Shown: positions 1-8,715 of the stretch, one piece after another
Numbering within the stretch: position 1 is the first letter of the stretch
Layout: the number at the start of each line of letters is the position of its first letter
Origin: Verrucomicrobiales bacterium
GTDB taxonomy: Bacteria > Verrucomicrobiota > Verrucomicrobiia > Verrucomicrobiales > DEV007
Length of the DNA stretch: 64,000 nucleotides
NCBI GenBank assembly: GCA_029213195.1
Contig: JARGNI010000008.1
Coordinates: 27,425-91,424 of the forward strand
Direction: 5' to 3'
Program-made: the position numbers and the translations under genes
The notes under the pieces: model-generated
Database searches by the model: none
Told to the model about the DNA's origin: nothing
Seen by the model: the letters and a program-made list of their open reading frames with translations, nothing else

Positions 1-831
1 CGCGAAGACGGCTGCCCGCCAGTCCGCAAAGGCGACAACGGCCGCATCAAAGAGGGCGATGCCCGCGATTGAATAAGCAATTCCCAGAGGGAGTTTCTTC
101 CGGAAAGCGGCACGAGTGATCACAATCCAGGCCCAGATCCCGAGGACGCCGGCGACGACGAGCCCAGTAGAGGTCAGGCTGTGGGGCTGGGTTCGGGAGC
201 CGAGAAGAGGGAAGAGCACGGGCAAGGTAAGAAGGATGCGGGGTAGGAATCCAGGGCCGGCCGGGGATTCGAGATGCTCACTTCGAGCGGCCAGGGTGAT
301 TCCTGCGATGTAGAGCATGACCCCGATCGAGACGAGGACTGCGGCGGGAGAGACCGAGATCTGCGAAGTTTGGGCGACGACGGCGCTGGCGGCCCCGAGG
401 TAAACCATGGCCCGGCACAACCCCATGATCAGTACTGAGCCAGCCCATTTCTTATGGAGCCAATTGTAGAGCAGAATGAAGAGGACGAGCAGTCCGAGAA
501 AGAGCGGATGCACCGTGCTCAGGAGAAAGAGGATCGCGATGCCAGCCAGCATCTGGATGACCCCGAGAATCCAGACGAACTTCTCCGTGATTTTTCCGGA
601 AGCGATGGGGCGATCCGGCGAGTTCTCCCGATCCCAACTTGCGTCGACAGCGTCGTTCAGCGTCATGCCCGCAATGTAGAGGAGACTCATCCCGAAAAGG
701 ATCCAGGCGAACTCGGCATTCCATGAACCCCCACTGAGAAACCAACCCACGGCGACATTGGTCCAGATCGTGGGGAGATTCGAAACACGTCCCAGGACGA
801 GGACGGTGCGGAAGTCGGAGGCGAAGCTCAT
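1..831 (-). CDS. UbiA-family membrane prenyltransferase, EboC-like (3' end cut by window)
   Basis: The frame opens at ATG 831 and runs 277 codons to the window edge without a stop, so the C-terminus is missing. It is strongly hydrophobic with many membrane segments. N59-D60 start the motif NDAVDASWD followed by RPIASG, the first Asp-rich prenyl-diphosphate/Mg site of UbiA enzymes. The second Asp-rich motif of catalytic UbiA members is not evident: LYIAGITLAARSEH stands there instead. The opening LGRVSNLPTIWTN and that segment resemble, from memory, the EboC type of UbiA protein found in ebo clusters. The rest of such a cluster would lie off the left edge. The UbiA call is firm, the EboC call tentative, and the substrate unknown. 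Confidence 0.8.
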   Translation of the reverse strand, partial: MSFASDFRTVLVLGRVSNLPTIWTNVAVGWFLSGGSWNAEFAWILFGMSLLYIAGMTLNDAVDASWDRENSPDRPIASGKITEKFVWILGVIQMLAGIAILFLLSTVHPLFLGLLVLFILLYNWLHKKWAGSVLIMGLCRAMVYLGAASAVVAQTSQISVSPAAVLVSIGVMLYIAGITLAARSEHLESPAGPGFLPRILLTLPVLFPLLGSRTQPHSLTSTGLVVAGVLGIWAWIVITRAAFRKKLPLGIAYSIAGIALFDAAVVAFADWRAAVFA

Positions 832-880
832 GCCGGAAGAGGCGGGGAAGGTCGAAAGGGGGGGGCTTCGACGAGAGAAG

Positions 881-954
881 TGGCAACTCCGCAAGGATTC
901 GAACCTTGACAAACAGAACCAAAATCTGTTGTGCTACCGTTACACCACGGAGTT
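881..954 (-). tRNA. tRNA-Gln (anticodon UUG)
   Basis: On the minus strand a 74-nt cloverleaf can be folded. The acceptor AACTCCG pairs fully with CGGAGTT, followed by discriminator G and an encoded CCA. The anticodon arm ACAGA-TTTTGGT-TCTGT gives anticodon TTG (Gln). The T arm is CAAGG-TTCGAAT-CCTTG. The short D loop carries the usual GGTA. Confidence 0.95.
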
Positions 955-967
955 ACACGGGACGGCG

Positions 968-995
968 ACTTTACGCGAATTCTGGGTTGAATCAA
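968..995 (-). promoter_or_regulatory. Candidate sigma-70 promoter of tRNA-Gln
   Basis: Reading the minus strand, TTGATT (995-990) and TAAAGT (973-968) are separated by 16 bases and lie just upstream of the tRNA, predicting a start near 961. The match is moderate. Apart from this and the palindromic repeat at 1299-1381, no gene is visible between 955 and about 1464. Confidence 0.4.
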
Positions 996-1298
996 GTCGT
1001 CAGGGTGAGAAAATTTTGCTCACGATACCGTTGCGAAATGAAGTTGGAATCCCGGTAGGGACACCGAGCTACCTCGGCTGACCAACCCGCACACGCACTC
1101 CATCGTCACGACTCCTGGCTTGATCTGGGGCTATCGCGACACTTGTTCCTTTGGCCTGAAGGATTTCGATACCACGGCAGAGAATCCTTCGGCTCGATTT
1201 CGCTGTATCGATATCGAGGGCAAAGAGCATCACGATTTCGTGTTGGAGTTGGAGGAAATTACTCACTCCGAGTGAGTTTGTCTGGGAAGACGTAACCT

Positions 1299-1381
1299 GG
1301 AGGGACATCGTCCCCGATGTCCGCGGGCGACGAGTTCAAATTCCGCGCAGAGCGAACGGACATCGGGGACGATGTCCCTCC
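1299..1381. repeat. Paired REP-like palindrome
   Basis: Two 25-nt arms, 1299-1323 and 1357-1381, are exact reverse complements separated by 33 nt. Each arm is itself a hairpin, GGACATCG-TCCC-CGATGTCC. A third copy of the arm is at 57103-57127. Position between genes and internal symmetry fit a REP/BIME-type element; no transposase is near. Confidence 0.75.
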
Positions 1382-1485
1382 GGCCAGGGGTTTGCGAGAT
1401 GACAACCAGGACCATTCCGGTTAGATTCAGACCCCTGCGATGGAGGTATCCGCCTTTTTCGCAGATGAAACGTAACACAGACACG

Positions 1486-2424
1486 ATGAAATCCATTTCC
1501 CTGCCCCACCTGTTCCTGGCGCTTATCGCCTGCAGCTCCATTGCACTCGCCGAAGAGCGAGTCAACGACCCGACATCCTTTACCTGGAATCCCGCGCTTT
1601 CCCCGACGGGACCGGTCGTGGTTTCCGTAAACCTGAAGTCCCAGACCGCGGCAGTTTATCGCAACGGGGTGCAGATCGGATCCTGTATCGTCAGCACCGG
1701 CAAGCCGGGTCACGAAACTCCGACCGGGGTGTTTCATATTCTCGAAAAGGATGCGGATCACCATTCCAGCACTTACAACAATGCCTCGATGCCTTTCACG
1801 GAACGACTGACTTGGGGTGGCGTCGCACTGCATGCGGGAAGTTTGCCTGGCTATCCTTCCTCCCACGGTTGCATCCACCTGCCGTATGAGTTCTCGAAGC
1901 GCCTCTTCCAGATCACGGAATTGGGCGGAACCGTGATTGTCACCGATGACGCGCCGACGGGTGGCGTTTCCCGAGGACACCGGATCGAATTCCAGGAGGC
2001 AGAGTCCTCCGAAATCCAGTGGACACCTCATGATTCTCCTGCCGGCCCTGTGTCCATTTTGTTCAGTTCGACCGACAAGGAAGTCATCGTCGTCCGGAAT
2101 GGAGTCCTTATTGGTAAAGGAGAGGCCCATCTGAAAGCTTTCGCTCCCAAGCCGAAGGGAACCTACGCCTATGTCTTCGATGGCTGGCAGCGCGATGAGA
2201 AATCGAACGATCCTTATGCCCATTGGCACCAGATTGGTGGTCCGGCCGACAGTCACCAGTTGAAGGCGTTCAAGCATCTGCAGACGGATCCCCGGCTCAA
2301 GCACATTCTCGACACGGTGCTGACTCCAGGAACCAACCTGGTCATCACAAACGACTCGCTCACGAATGCGACCCGCAGCCAACCCGGATTTCACATCATG
2401 AGGGGTACCTTGGCGAAAAACTGA
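1486..2424 (+). CDS. L,D-transpeptidase (YkuD family), secreted
   Basis: A 312-aa protein with an N-terminal signal peptide (hydrophobic stretch LFLALIACSSIALA). The YkuD catalytic signature is clear: a His in GGVALHAG followed by SSHGCIHLP, whose Cys is the nucleophile that cross-links peptidoglycan stem peptides or attaches proteins to them. The upstream motif TPTGVFHI is typical of the fold. About 130 residues follow the catalytic region and seem to form a second beta-rich domain (VSILFSSTDKEVIVV resembles the first strand region again). An alternative ATG at 1465 would add seven residues. It acts in the periplasm. The following gene begins 58 bp later on the same strand. Confidence 0.85.
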   Translation: MKSISLPHLFLALIACSSIALAEERVNDPTSFTWNPALSPTGPVVVSVNLKSQTAAVYRNGVQIGSCIVSTGKPGHETPTGVFHILEKDADHHSSTYNNASMPFTERLTWGGVALHAGSLPGYPSSHGCIHLPYEFSKRLFQITELGGTVIVTDDAPTGGVSRGHRIEFQEAESSEIQWTPHDSPAGPVSILFSSTDKEVIVVRNGVLIGKGEAHLKAFAPKPKGTYAYVFDGWQRDEKSNDPYAHWHQIGGPADSHQLKAFKHLQTDPRLKHILDTVLTPGTNLVITNDSLTNATRSQPGFHIMRGTLAKN

Positions 2425-2482
2425 GGAAGCCATCGGCCGGTCCCAACTGGTCTGCCATTCGTGGCCTTCCCCGGGTGCTTCC

Positions 2483-4094
2483 ATGAACCGAGCGATTCGA
2501 CAGTCTCTCCGGCTCCTTCGAATCGGGCATGCGCTCGTGATCCTGTTCGCCGCTTCGTCCTGTGCGATTCCGGCGAAGCTGGAGCGGGCGCATTCTCTCG
2601 GGCAGCCTCAGTGCCCCTTCTCGCAGCAATCCCTCCACGCCCTTCTCGAACTCGCCCTGGAAGATCCGAATCGAGGGGAGTCCGCCCACGCGCTGGGACA
2701 CGTCCTCGAGGAGTGGCGTGCCGAAATGGGGGGGGGCTCGTGCCGGAACGGTCGATCCTGCTTCCGATTCTGCGGGAAAGCTTTCGTTTCGGGTTCAATT
2801 TCGGGCCCCCGGCCCCGCGACCTTTTATCCGGATTATTTCGACGTCTTGCAACCGGCTGTCGATTTCCGGGTCAAGAAGCTCCCGCGTTTTACCGAGGAT
2901 GGACTGGGCGCGCCGATGCGAGCCTATCGAGAAAATCTCCTGCGGGAGCCGGTCGAGCAGCATTACCCTCCTGAGGGAATCACCCGGGAAATCACGGCCG
3001 TGATTCATCCCGGAAAGAAAAGTCGCGGAGTCCAGCAAGTCGAGATCGAACTGCGATGCGCGCTCTACTACGATGAAGTCGTAGTTTCCGGAAAGGTCGA
3101 ACCGCTGGCTGCTGATTATTCCGTCGCCCTCGCGTCGCTGCTCGAGAAAGCGAAGCGGCTCAAGAAATCCGAAGTCGCGGACCTCTTGACGCCGTCTCCG
3201 GCGCGGGATTTCAAGCTCTACCTGATGGAGCCTTATGACCCTGGGAAAGAACCCTTGATCATGATCCACGGTCTGCTCGACTCGCCTCTCTCCTGGGCCG
3301 AACTGACCAACGAGCTGAGAAGTGTCGATTCGATTCGGAGTCGCTACCAGATCTGGCATTTTCTCTACAATACCTCGGCTCCCCCTCTGTATGCGGGACG
3401 GATTTTGCGAACTCAATTTCGGGAGATGCGAAAAGAATTCGATCCCGATGGAGGAGACCGGGCCTTTCAGGATGTGACTTTGTTGACGCACAGCATGGGC
3501 GGGCTGGTCGCTCGAGGACTGATCACCGATCCGGGGGATGCTTTCTGGAAGGTGGGTTTCACTCGCCCGATGTCGTCGCTTCAGCTCAGCGCGGAAGATC
3601 GAGCGACTCTCGAGGAGGCGTTTCTCTGGAAGCCTGTTTCGGCAGTCGGGCGAGTCATCTTTGTTTGTGTTCCCCATCGAGGGAGCGAATTTGCTGACAA
3701 TCCGATCGGGCGTTTCGGGAGGAGTATCGTCCGACCTCCCAATCAATTTGAGACTTTCTATCGCCGGATCTCGGAGGCCAATCCCGGTGCCTTTACCGAG
3801 GCGTATGCGGAGTTGGGAGAAGGGAAACTCGACAGCGTCAGTTCCCTCTCTCCGCAGCAGCCCACTCTGAAGATTCTCGCCGATCTACCGATCGGGAATC
3901 ATGTCCGGCTCCACAGCATCATTGCGAACCAGGGAAAGGAAGGACCGATCGAAGAGAGTTCCGATGGGATTGTCGAATACTGGAGTAGCCACCTTCCCAA
4001 TGTCGAGTCGGAGCACATCATCGGAAGCGGTCACAGTTCCCTCGACCATCCTGAGACGATTGAGGAGGTCATACGGATTCTCAAATTGCCCTGA
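2483..4094 (+). CDS. Alpha/beta-hydrolase (lipase-like) lipoprotein, frameshifted at a 9-G tract
   Basis: Two overlapping frames together make one protein. Frame 1 opens at ATG 2483 with a signal sequence ending near SSC (possible lipoprotein Cys) and continues into EWRAEMGG. The second frame takes over after the G run 2728-2736 and continues to 4094. Removing one G restores a 536-aa protein. The second part holds the hydrolase core: MIHGLLDS (oxyanion strand), the nucleophile elbow THSMGG, and a C-terminal GSGHSSLDH with the likely catalytic His. It resembles PGAP1/lipase-type esterases; the substrate is unknown. It may be a sequencing error, a true pseudogene or a phase-variable locus. Without the correction, the hydrolase part would have no signal peptide. 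Confidence 0.75.
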
Positions 4095-4220
4095 GAGGGT
4101 TCCGGCATCGTGGTTTGAGGGAGGCCAAAAAGCGGTTGCCTGCAGGCCTGTTTTTCTCTACCTTCCCGACCCCTCGGGAAGCGTATCGGTTTCTCGAAAG
4201 GAAGACAACGGACAGTCACC

Positions 4221-5762
4221 ATGCTTACCCAGATTCGCCACATTCAGAAAGGCACCCTTATCGTCGTAACCGTGATCATCGTGATCGCGTTTGCGTTTCT
4301 CTACTCGGACTTCGATTTTGTTTCCAAGACCGTTGGCGCGCAGGACTGTGTCGTCAAAGTCTACGACCGCTGCTATCGCCAGAAAGAGGCTCAGAAGCTC
4401 GCCTCCAATTACGAAGTCGCATTCCGACTCGGCATGTATGATTTTGCGACGACTCTTTTCGGAGAGAGTCGTCAGGACAACGACCGCACGGACTTCATCA
4501 TGAGTCTGATCATTCTGAGGAAGGAGGCGGAGAAAATGGGGATCGAACCGACGGCCGAGGAAATCAAGGAAGCCATTCCCAAGCTGCCCGTTTTCCAGCA
4601 GCCCTGGATGACGGCAGATCTTGTGAAGAACACGATCCTGGGACCGAATGGCTTCACGGAAGGCGATCTCGCCCAGCTGGTGAAGGACTATCTGTCCTAC
4701 CAAAAGATGCGAGAGCTCATCGGTACGGGCGTGGTTGCCGTCCCCAGCGAGGTGGAGCGGATCTACACCAAGGCGAACCAGCGTTTCGAAGCTTCCCTGG
4801 TCAATTTCGATCGAAAGAAGGTGCTCGACTCCATCAAGGTCACGGATGAGGAGATCAAAGAGTATTTCGACGAGAATCAGGGGGATGGGAAAAGCCTCAT
4901 GTCGGAACCCAAGCGAGGTTTCGAATATGCCAAGTTCACTCCCAAGGAAGTCGCAGAAGACGCTACAAACGAGGCCAAGGCCAAGGCAGACTTCGATTAT
5001 CGAAACGCGGTCAATCGAGCCTATGCCGATCTCGCCGACGACGAATCCGACTTTGCCGGGATCGCCAAGCAATACGAGGGCGACAAGGCCAGCTTTTCAA
5101 TGAGCTACGGGACCTACGAGCCCTTTGCAATGCAGTCTCCTCCGGAAGAACTGGCAGGCAATGAAGAGATTCTCAGCGCCCTTTTCAGCAGTCTTCTCCA
5201 GAACGACGAGGTCACCGTGCCTCTCCCTACCGCTGAGGGTGGCGGCTACTACGTTTTCCATGTCACTTCGGAGGTCGAGCCGAAGCCACTCACCCTCGAG
5301 CAGGCCACCCCTGTGATTCGGGAGGCTCTTCTCGCCCGCAAGTCGGACCGCGCCGTCAACGATGCGGCCAATGCGGCCCGTGCCAAGATCGCGGAAGCGC
5401 TCGAGGCTGGGAAAAGCTTTGCCGAAGCGAGCAAGTCCGCCGAGTTGGAAATCACCCCGCTGCCCAATTTTTCCCAGCAGGAACCGCCCGCTGATATCGA
5501 TGATGCGGGCTTGATTCTTTCTGCTGTCGAGAGCCTGGGACCTCAGAGTGTCTCCGAAGTGATGAAGCGTCCTGAAGATGGTGGATACTTTCTCGTCTAC
5601 GTCGACAAGATCGAAATCTACAAGGACGAGGAAAAATCCTCTGCCGAGCGATCGATCTCCGCTGCATTGGAAGGAGAGCTGAAACGCCGGCTCTTTTCTG
5701 CCTGGTTCAACCAGCGTCGGATGGAGTCTTCCTCGGAGCGCTCCGCCGTTCCCACCACCTGA
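4221..5762 (+). CDS. PpiD/SurA-like membrane-anchored peptidyl-prolyl isomerase/chaperone
   Basis: A 513-aa protein with one N-terminal membrane anchor (about residues 12-30, GTLIVVTVIIVIAFAFLY) after a short basic start, then a long periplasmic part. The arrangement matches PpiD/SurA_N foldases: an alpha-helical N-domain, a charged middle with a parvulin-like segment (about 240-360, with VTVPLPTAEGGGYYVFHVTSEVEP near its end), then another helical and beta region. It would assist folding of exported proteins near the inner membrane. The TPR gene 6 bp downstream is probably co-transcribed. Isomerase activity is not certain because the parvulin core is poorly conserved. Confidence 0.75.
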   Translation: MLTQIRHIQKGTLIVVTVIIVIAFAFLYSDFDFVSKTVGAQDCVVKVYDRCYRQKEAQKLASNYEVAFRLGMYDFATTLFGESRQDNDRTDFIMSLIILRKEAEKMGIEPTAEEIKEAIPKLPVFQQPWMTADLVKNTILGPNGFTEGDLAQLVKDYLSYQKMRELIGTGVVAVPSEVERIYTKANQRFEASLVNFDRKKVLDSIKVTDEEIKEYFDENQGDGKSLMSEPKRGFEYAKFTPKEVAEDATNEAKAKADFDYRNAVNRAYADLADDESDFAGIAKQYEGDKASFSMSYGTYEPFAMQSPPEELAGNEEILSALFSSLLQNDEVTVPLPTAEGGGYYVFHVTSEVEPKPLTLEQATPVIREALLARKSDRAVNDAANAARAKIAEALEAGKSFAEASKSAELEITPLPNFSQQEPPADIDDAGLILSAVESLGPQSVSEVMKRPEDGGYFLVYVDKIEIYKDEEKSSAERSISAALEGELKRRLFSAWFNQRRMESSSERSAVPTT

Positions 5763-5768
5763 TTTTCT

Positions 5769-6110
5769 GTGAGCGAAGAACTCGACGATCTCTTCGACGA
5801 TGCCAATGGCGATCTTGCCATTGGCGATCTCGAATCAGCAGTTGAGAAATATCGGGCCTGTGTCGCTCTCGACGACCAGTTTTTTGACGGTTGGCATGCC
5901 CTCGCGATGGCATTGATGAAGACCGGCAAACTGAAGGAAGCCATTGGAGCCGGATTGCAGGCGACGACCCTGCGTCCCAATGACCTTCTCGCCTGGACGG
6001 CGCTCTCCCAGATGTATGTTCAGGATGGGCAGATTGCCGAGGCGGAGGACGCCAAGGGCAAGGCCCGGATTCTTTCCCTGGGCGGGAAAGTGGTTAGGGA
6101 AGAGAGCTGA
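5769..6110 (+). CDS. Small tetratricopeptide-repeat protein
   Basis: A 113-aa protein starting with GTG six bases after the foldase stop, so probably the second gene of that operon. The body is made of TPR-like helices, for example DDQFFDGWHALAMALMKTG and PNDLLAWTALSQMYVQDG, with the spacing of W/L/A and G/Y residues expected of TPR units. An acidic N-terminus (EELDDLFDDAN) precedes them. There is no signal peptide or membrane segment, so it should be a cytoplasmic adaptor. The partner is unknown. Confidence 0.75.
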   Translation: MSEELDDLFDDANGDLAIGDLESAVEKYRACVALDDQFFDGWHALAMALMKTGKLKEAIGAGLQATTLRPNDLLAWTALSQMYVQDGQIAEAEDAKGKARILSLGGKVVREES

Positions 6111-6361
6111 GCAGCTCTCTCTTCGAAACTGTTGCAGCGAATGGCGGTTTCTCATTCCTGCGGTGTTCCTCAGTATTGAGATTCACGATTGCGACCTCGT
6201 GATCGTCGAAAGCGAGCAGGAGAAAACTCCTTTTCGCCGTCCGATCTCGCTTACTACAAGGAGGTTAGCCAGCTTTTGTGCAAAAAATGGGAACGCGATG
6301 AGCCCAGTAACAACGGGGCTTGTAGCGAATTATTGGAAAAAAAACGACAAATTTTCCAAGT

Positions 6362-6377
6362 TGGCACGGGGGGTGCT
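6362..6377 (+). promoter_or_regulatory. Sigma-54 (RpoN) promoter of amt
   Basis: TGGCAC is followed by GTGCT with the invariant GG and GC elements exactly 10 bases apart (GG 6363-6364, GC 6375-6376), as in the -24/-12 consensus TGGCAC-N5-TTGC. Transcription would begin near 6388, giving a leader of about 58 nt before the amt ATG. Nothing else was recognised in the 335-bp gap 6111-6445. Confidence 0.75.
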
Positions 6378-6445
6378 CTAATGGATCTCAACCGGTGAAC
6401 AGTGGCCTTATCCTGAGCTACTTGTGAACTATCTAAAAAAGAAAT

Positions 6446-7879
6446 ATGAGATATACATTCAACCTGAAAACACTGTTGTTGGCCACTTGTCTGGTAGTGC
6501 CGCTCCTGTTTGGATCCATCGCTCCTGTCTTTGCTCAGGACGAGGCTCCCGCTGCTGAAGCTGCACCTGCCGAAGAGGCCGCTGAACCCGAAGCTGGCTC
6601 GATCGAAGAGTATAACGCTTTCGTTGAAGGAGCCGCTGGTGAGGGCCTTGTTCCCACCTTCGACTTCTTCACCGTTTCCATGCTCTGGACCGTCATCGCT
6701 GCCGCGATGGTGTTTATTATGCACCTTGGCTTCGCAACGCTCGAGGCCGGTCTGACCCAGTCGAAGAACACGGTTAATATCCTGTTCAAGAACGTCTGGA
6801 TCATCAGTATCGGACTCCTGACCTACGCATTGCTTGGATTCAATACCCACTATCCGGTGGATTCCTGGCAAATCGAGGGATGGTTGGGCATCAACGGCCC
6901 GATCACTGATCTCAGTGGACCTGGCAATGACGACTGGAGCTATGGTGGTCTCAGCCTCGCCATGACCGCCTACGGTGACTTTATCTTCCAGGCGATGTTC
7001 GCCGCTACCGCTGCAACCATCGTTTCTGGTGCGGTTGCTGAGCGGGTCAAGCTCTCCAGCTTCATGGTTTTCTCCACGATTCTCGTGGCCTTTGGATACA
7101 CGATCGCCGGCTCCTGGCACTGGGGTGGTGGTTGGCTCGGAAGCCTTCCTACGGGAGGATTCTACGACTTCGCCGGTTCTACGGTGGTGCACGGCTTCGG
7201 TGGTGCGGCAGCTCTTGCCTGTGTCATGATTCTCGGGCCTCGTAAGGGCAAGTATACGAAGGATGGCATCAAGCCAATCCTCGGACACAGCATGCCTCTG
7301 GCAGCGATCGGTGTTTTCCTTCTCTTCTTCGGATGGTTTGGATTCAACGGTGGATCGGTTCTCTCTGCGAATCCTGGTCCTCTCGGTCTTGTCTTCACCA
7401 CGACGGCACTTGCTGCTGCTGCTGGTGCGGTGGCCTCGATCTTCACCTCGTTCATCGTTCTCAAGAAGCCTGACCTTTCCATGGCGCTGAACGGAATCCT
7501 TGCCGGTCTCGTGAGTATCACGGCTGGTGCTGACTCCGTTCTTCCCTGGGAGGCAGTCCTCATGGGTGCCGTCGGTGGTGTGATCGTTGTCTTCTCGATC
7601 CTCTTCTTCGACAAGATCAAGATCGACGATCCAGTGGGTGCGATCTCCGTCCACGGAACCTGCGGTATCTGGGGAACCCTTGCTGTCGGTATCTTCGGAG
7701 GCGTCAGCATCGTTTCCCAAGCCATCGGTGTCGTAGCGGTCTACCTGTTCGCCTTCGTCTTCGCCTTCGCCTTCTTCTACCTCATCAAGCTCGTCATGGG
7801 CGTTCGCGTCAGCGAAGAGGAAGAGGCCGAGGGACTCGATGTTGCCGAGCACGGTTCTCCTGCCTACCACATCAACTAG
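6446..7879 (+). CDS. amt: Ammonium transporter (Amt family)
   Basis: A 477-aa protein with a cleavable signal peptide (ending near PVFA), an Ala/Glu-rich linker of about 30 residues, then the 11-helix Amt core. Family signatures include YDFAGSTVVHGFGGAAAL with the Asp and first pore His, and VHGTCGIWGTLAVGIF with the second pore His. It conducts ammonium/ammonia across the inner membrane for nitrogen assimilation. The sigma-54 site just upstream suggests induction under nitrogen limitation by an NtrC-type activator. No glnK/glnB lies beside it, unlike in many bacteria. A hairpin follows the stop, so it is probably monocistronic. Confidence 0.95.
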   Translation: MRYTFNLKTLLLATCLVVPLLFGSIAPVFAQDEAPAAEAAPAEEAAEPEAGSIEEYNAFVEGAAGEGLVPTFDFFTVSMLWTVIAAAMVFIMHLGFATLEAGLTQSKNTVNILFKNVWIISIGLLTYALLGFNTHYPVDSWQIEGWLGINGPITDLSGPGNDDWSYGGLSLAMTAYGDFIFQAMFAATAATIVSGAVAERVKLSSFMVFSTILVAFGYTIAGSWHWGGGWLGSLPTGGFYDFAGSTVVHGFGGAAALACVMILGPRKGKYTKDGIKPILGHSMPLAAIGVFLLFFGWFGFNGGSVLSANPGPLGLVFTTTALAAAAGAVASIFTSFIVLKKPDLSMALNGILAGLVSITAGADSVLPWEAVLMGAVGGVIVVFSILFFDKIKIDDPVGAISVHGTCGIWGTLAVGIFGGVSIVSQAIGVVAVYLFAFVFAFAFFYLIKLVMGVRVSEEEEAEGLDVAEHGSPAYHIN

Positions 7880-7914
7880 TTCTTAATCTTTAGAGTCTTT
7901 TAGTGAGACCAGCG

Positions 7915-7943
7915 AGAGCGGTAGGGTTTTTCCCTGCCGCTCT
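7915..7943 (+). terminator. Hairpin terminator after amt
   Basis: A 12-bp stem (AGAGCGGTAGGG with CCCTGCCGCTCT, one G-T pair) encloses a TTTTT loop, 35 bp after the amt stop. Only two T follow the stem, so intrinsic termination may be weak. Confidence 0.55.
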
Positions 7944-8059
7944 TTCGCGTACTGGGGCGGCGGTTTTGGCAGGGCCGTTTCCTGGTTCAGCCTGACAAAT
8001 GAGCTAAGACGTTGCTTTCCGGACTCGACAGGTAAGCTCAAAAATCCTATATTTCCCGC

Positions 8060-8566
8060 GTGCAAGAATACGCCTACATCCACGACGAAGACGATGTCCC
8101 GGAAACCCTCATGGAGGTTCCTTTCCTGGAAGCGTTTACCAAGGAACATCTCGACCAGGTGTTGCATGCTGCCGCCTTTATCGAATGCGAGCCCGGCGAT
8201 GTGATTATCGCAGAAGGGGATGCCGCTTCGCGAATCTTCATCCTCCTCGCAGGAGAGGTGGGGGTCGTCAAGGGAGGGGAGCAGCTTGTGACGATGGATC
8301 AGACCGGAGACATCTTCGGGGAGCTGGCTGCGCTGGAAGACGAGGTTCGCTCTGCCTCCGTGGTGTCGGTGCAGGAATCCTTCTGCCTCGCGATCGATCA
8401 GAAATTCCTCGAGCACGTCATGCCCAAGGAAGACAACGCACCCTTTTACGCAGCGCTCTACGAGTTTATCGCCAAGCTGACGACCAAGCGTCTCAAGGCG
8501 ACATCTGATTATCTTGCCACTGTCGATATGGAACTGCGTTCGCTGAAGGCAGTTCAGGCAGGCTAG
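8060..8566 (+). CDS. Cyclic-nucleotide-binding domain protein
   Basis: A 168-aa protein starting at GTG. Residues about 20-145 form a CNB beta-roll: CEPGDVIIAEGDAASRIFILLAGEVGVV, then the phosphate-binding cassette IFGELAALEDEVRSAS, which keeps the Gly-Glu pair and the Arg that contact cyclic nucleotide phosphate and ribose. The chain ends after a short helical tail, and no helix-turn-helix or enzyme domain is visible. It is therefore not a CRP/FNR transcription factor as it stands. It may be a stand-alone sensor subunit or partner of another protein. No clear promoter was seen in the 180-bp gap after amt. Confidence 0.8.
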   Translation: MQEYAYIHDEDDVPETLMEVPFLEAFTKEHLDQVLHAAAFIECEPGDVIIAEGDAASRIFILLAGEVGVVKGGEQLVTMDQTGDIFGELAALEDEVRSASVVSVQESFCLAIDQKFLEHVMPKEDNAPFYAALYEFIAKLTTKRLKATSDYLATVDMELRSLKAVQAG

Positions 8567-8715
8567 TCTCGCGAGCCTACTTCGGAGTGCACCAAGCCCC
8601 GGATTCCTCTGCCGGGCCGGGGAAAGGGGCTCCGGACGGCAACCGGACACCGAGCGATTCTCGGATCACCGGGTTTCGCCCCGGTTTCCCTGCTGCGACT
8701 CTTTGCGGAAAGGGA

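Noticed and set aside
6254..7870. Long minus-strand open frame opposite amt
   Set aside because: Low-complexity acidic translation produced by reverse reading of membrane-protein codons; no start signal or homology pattern.
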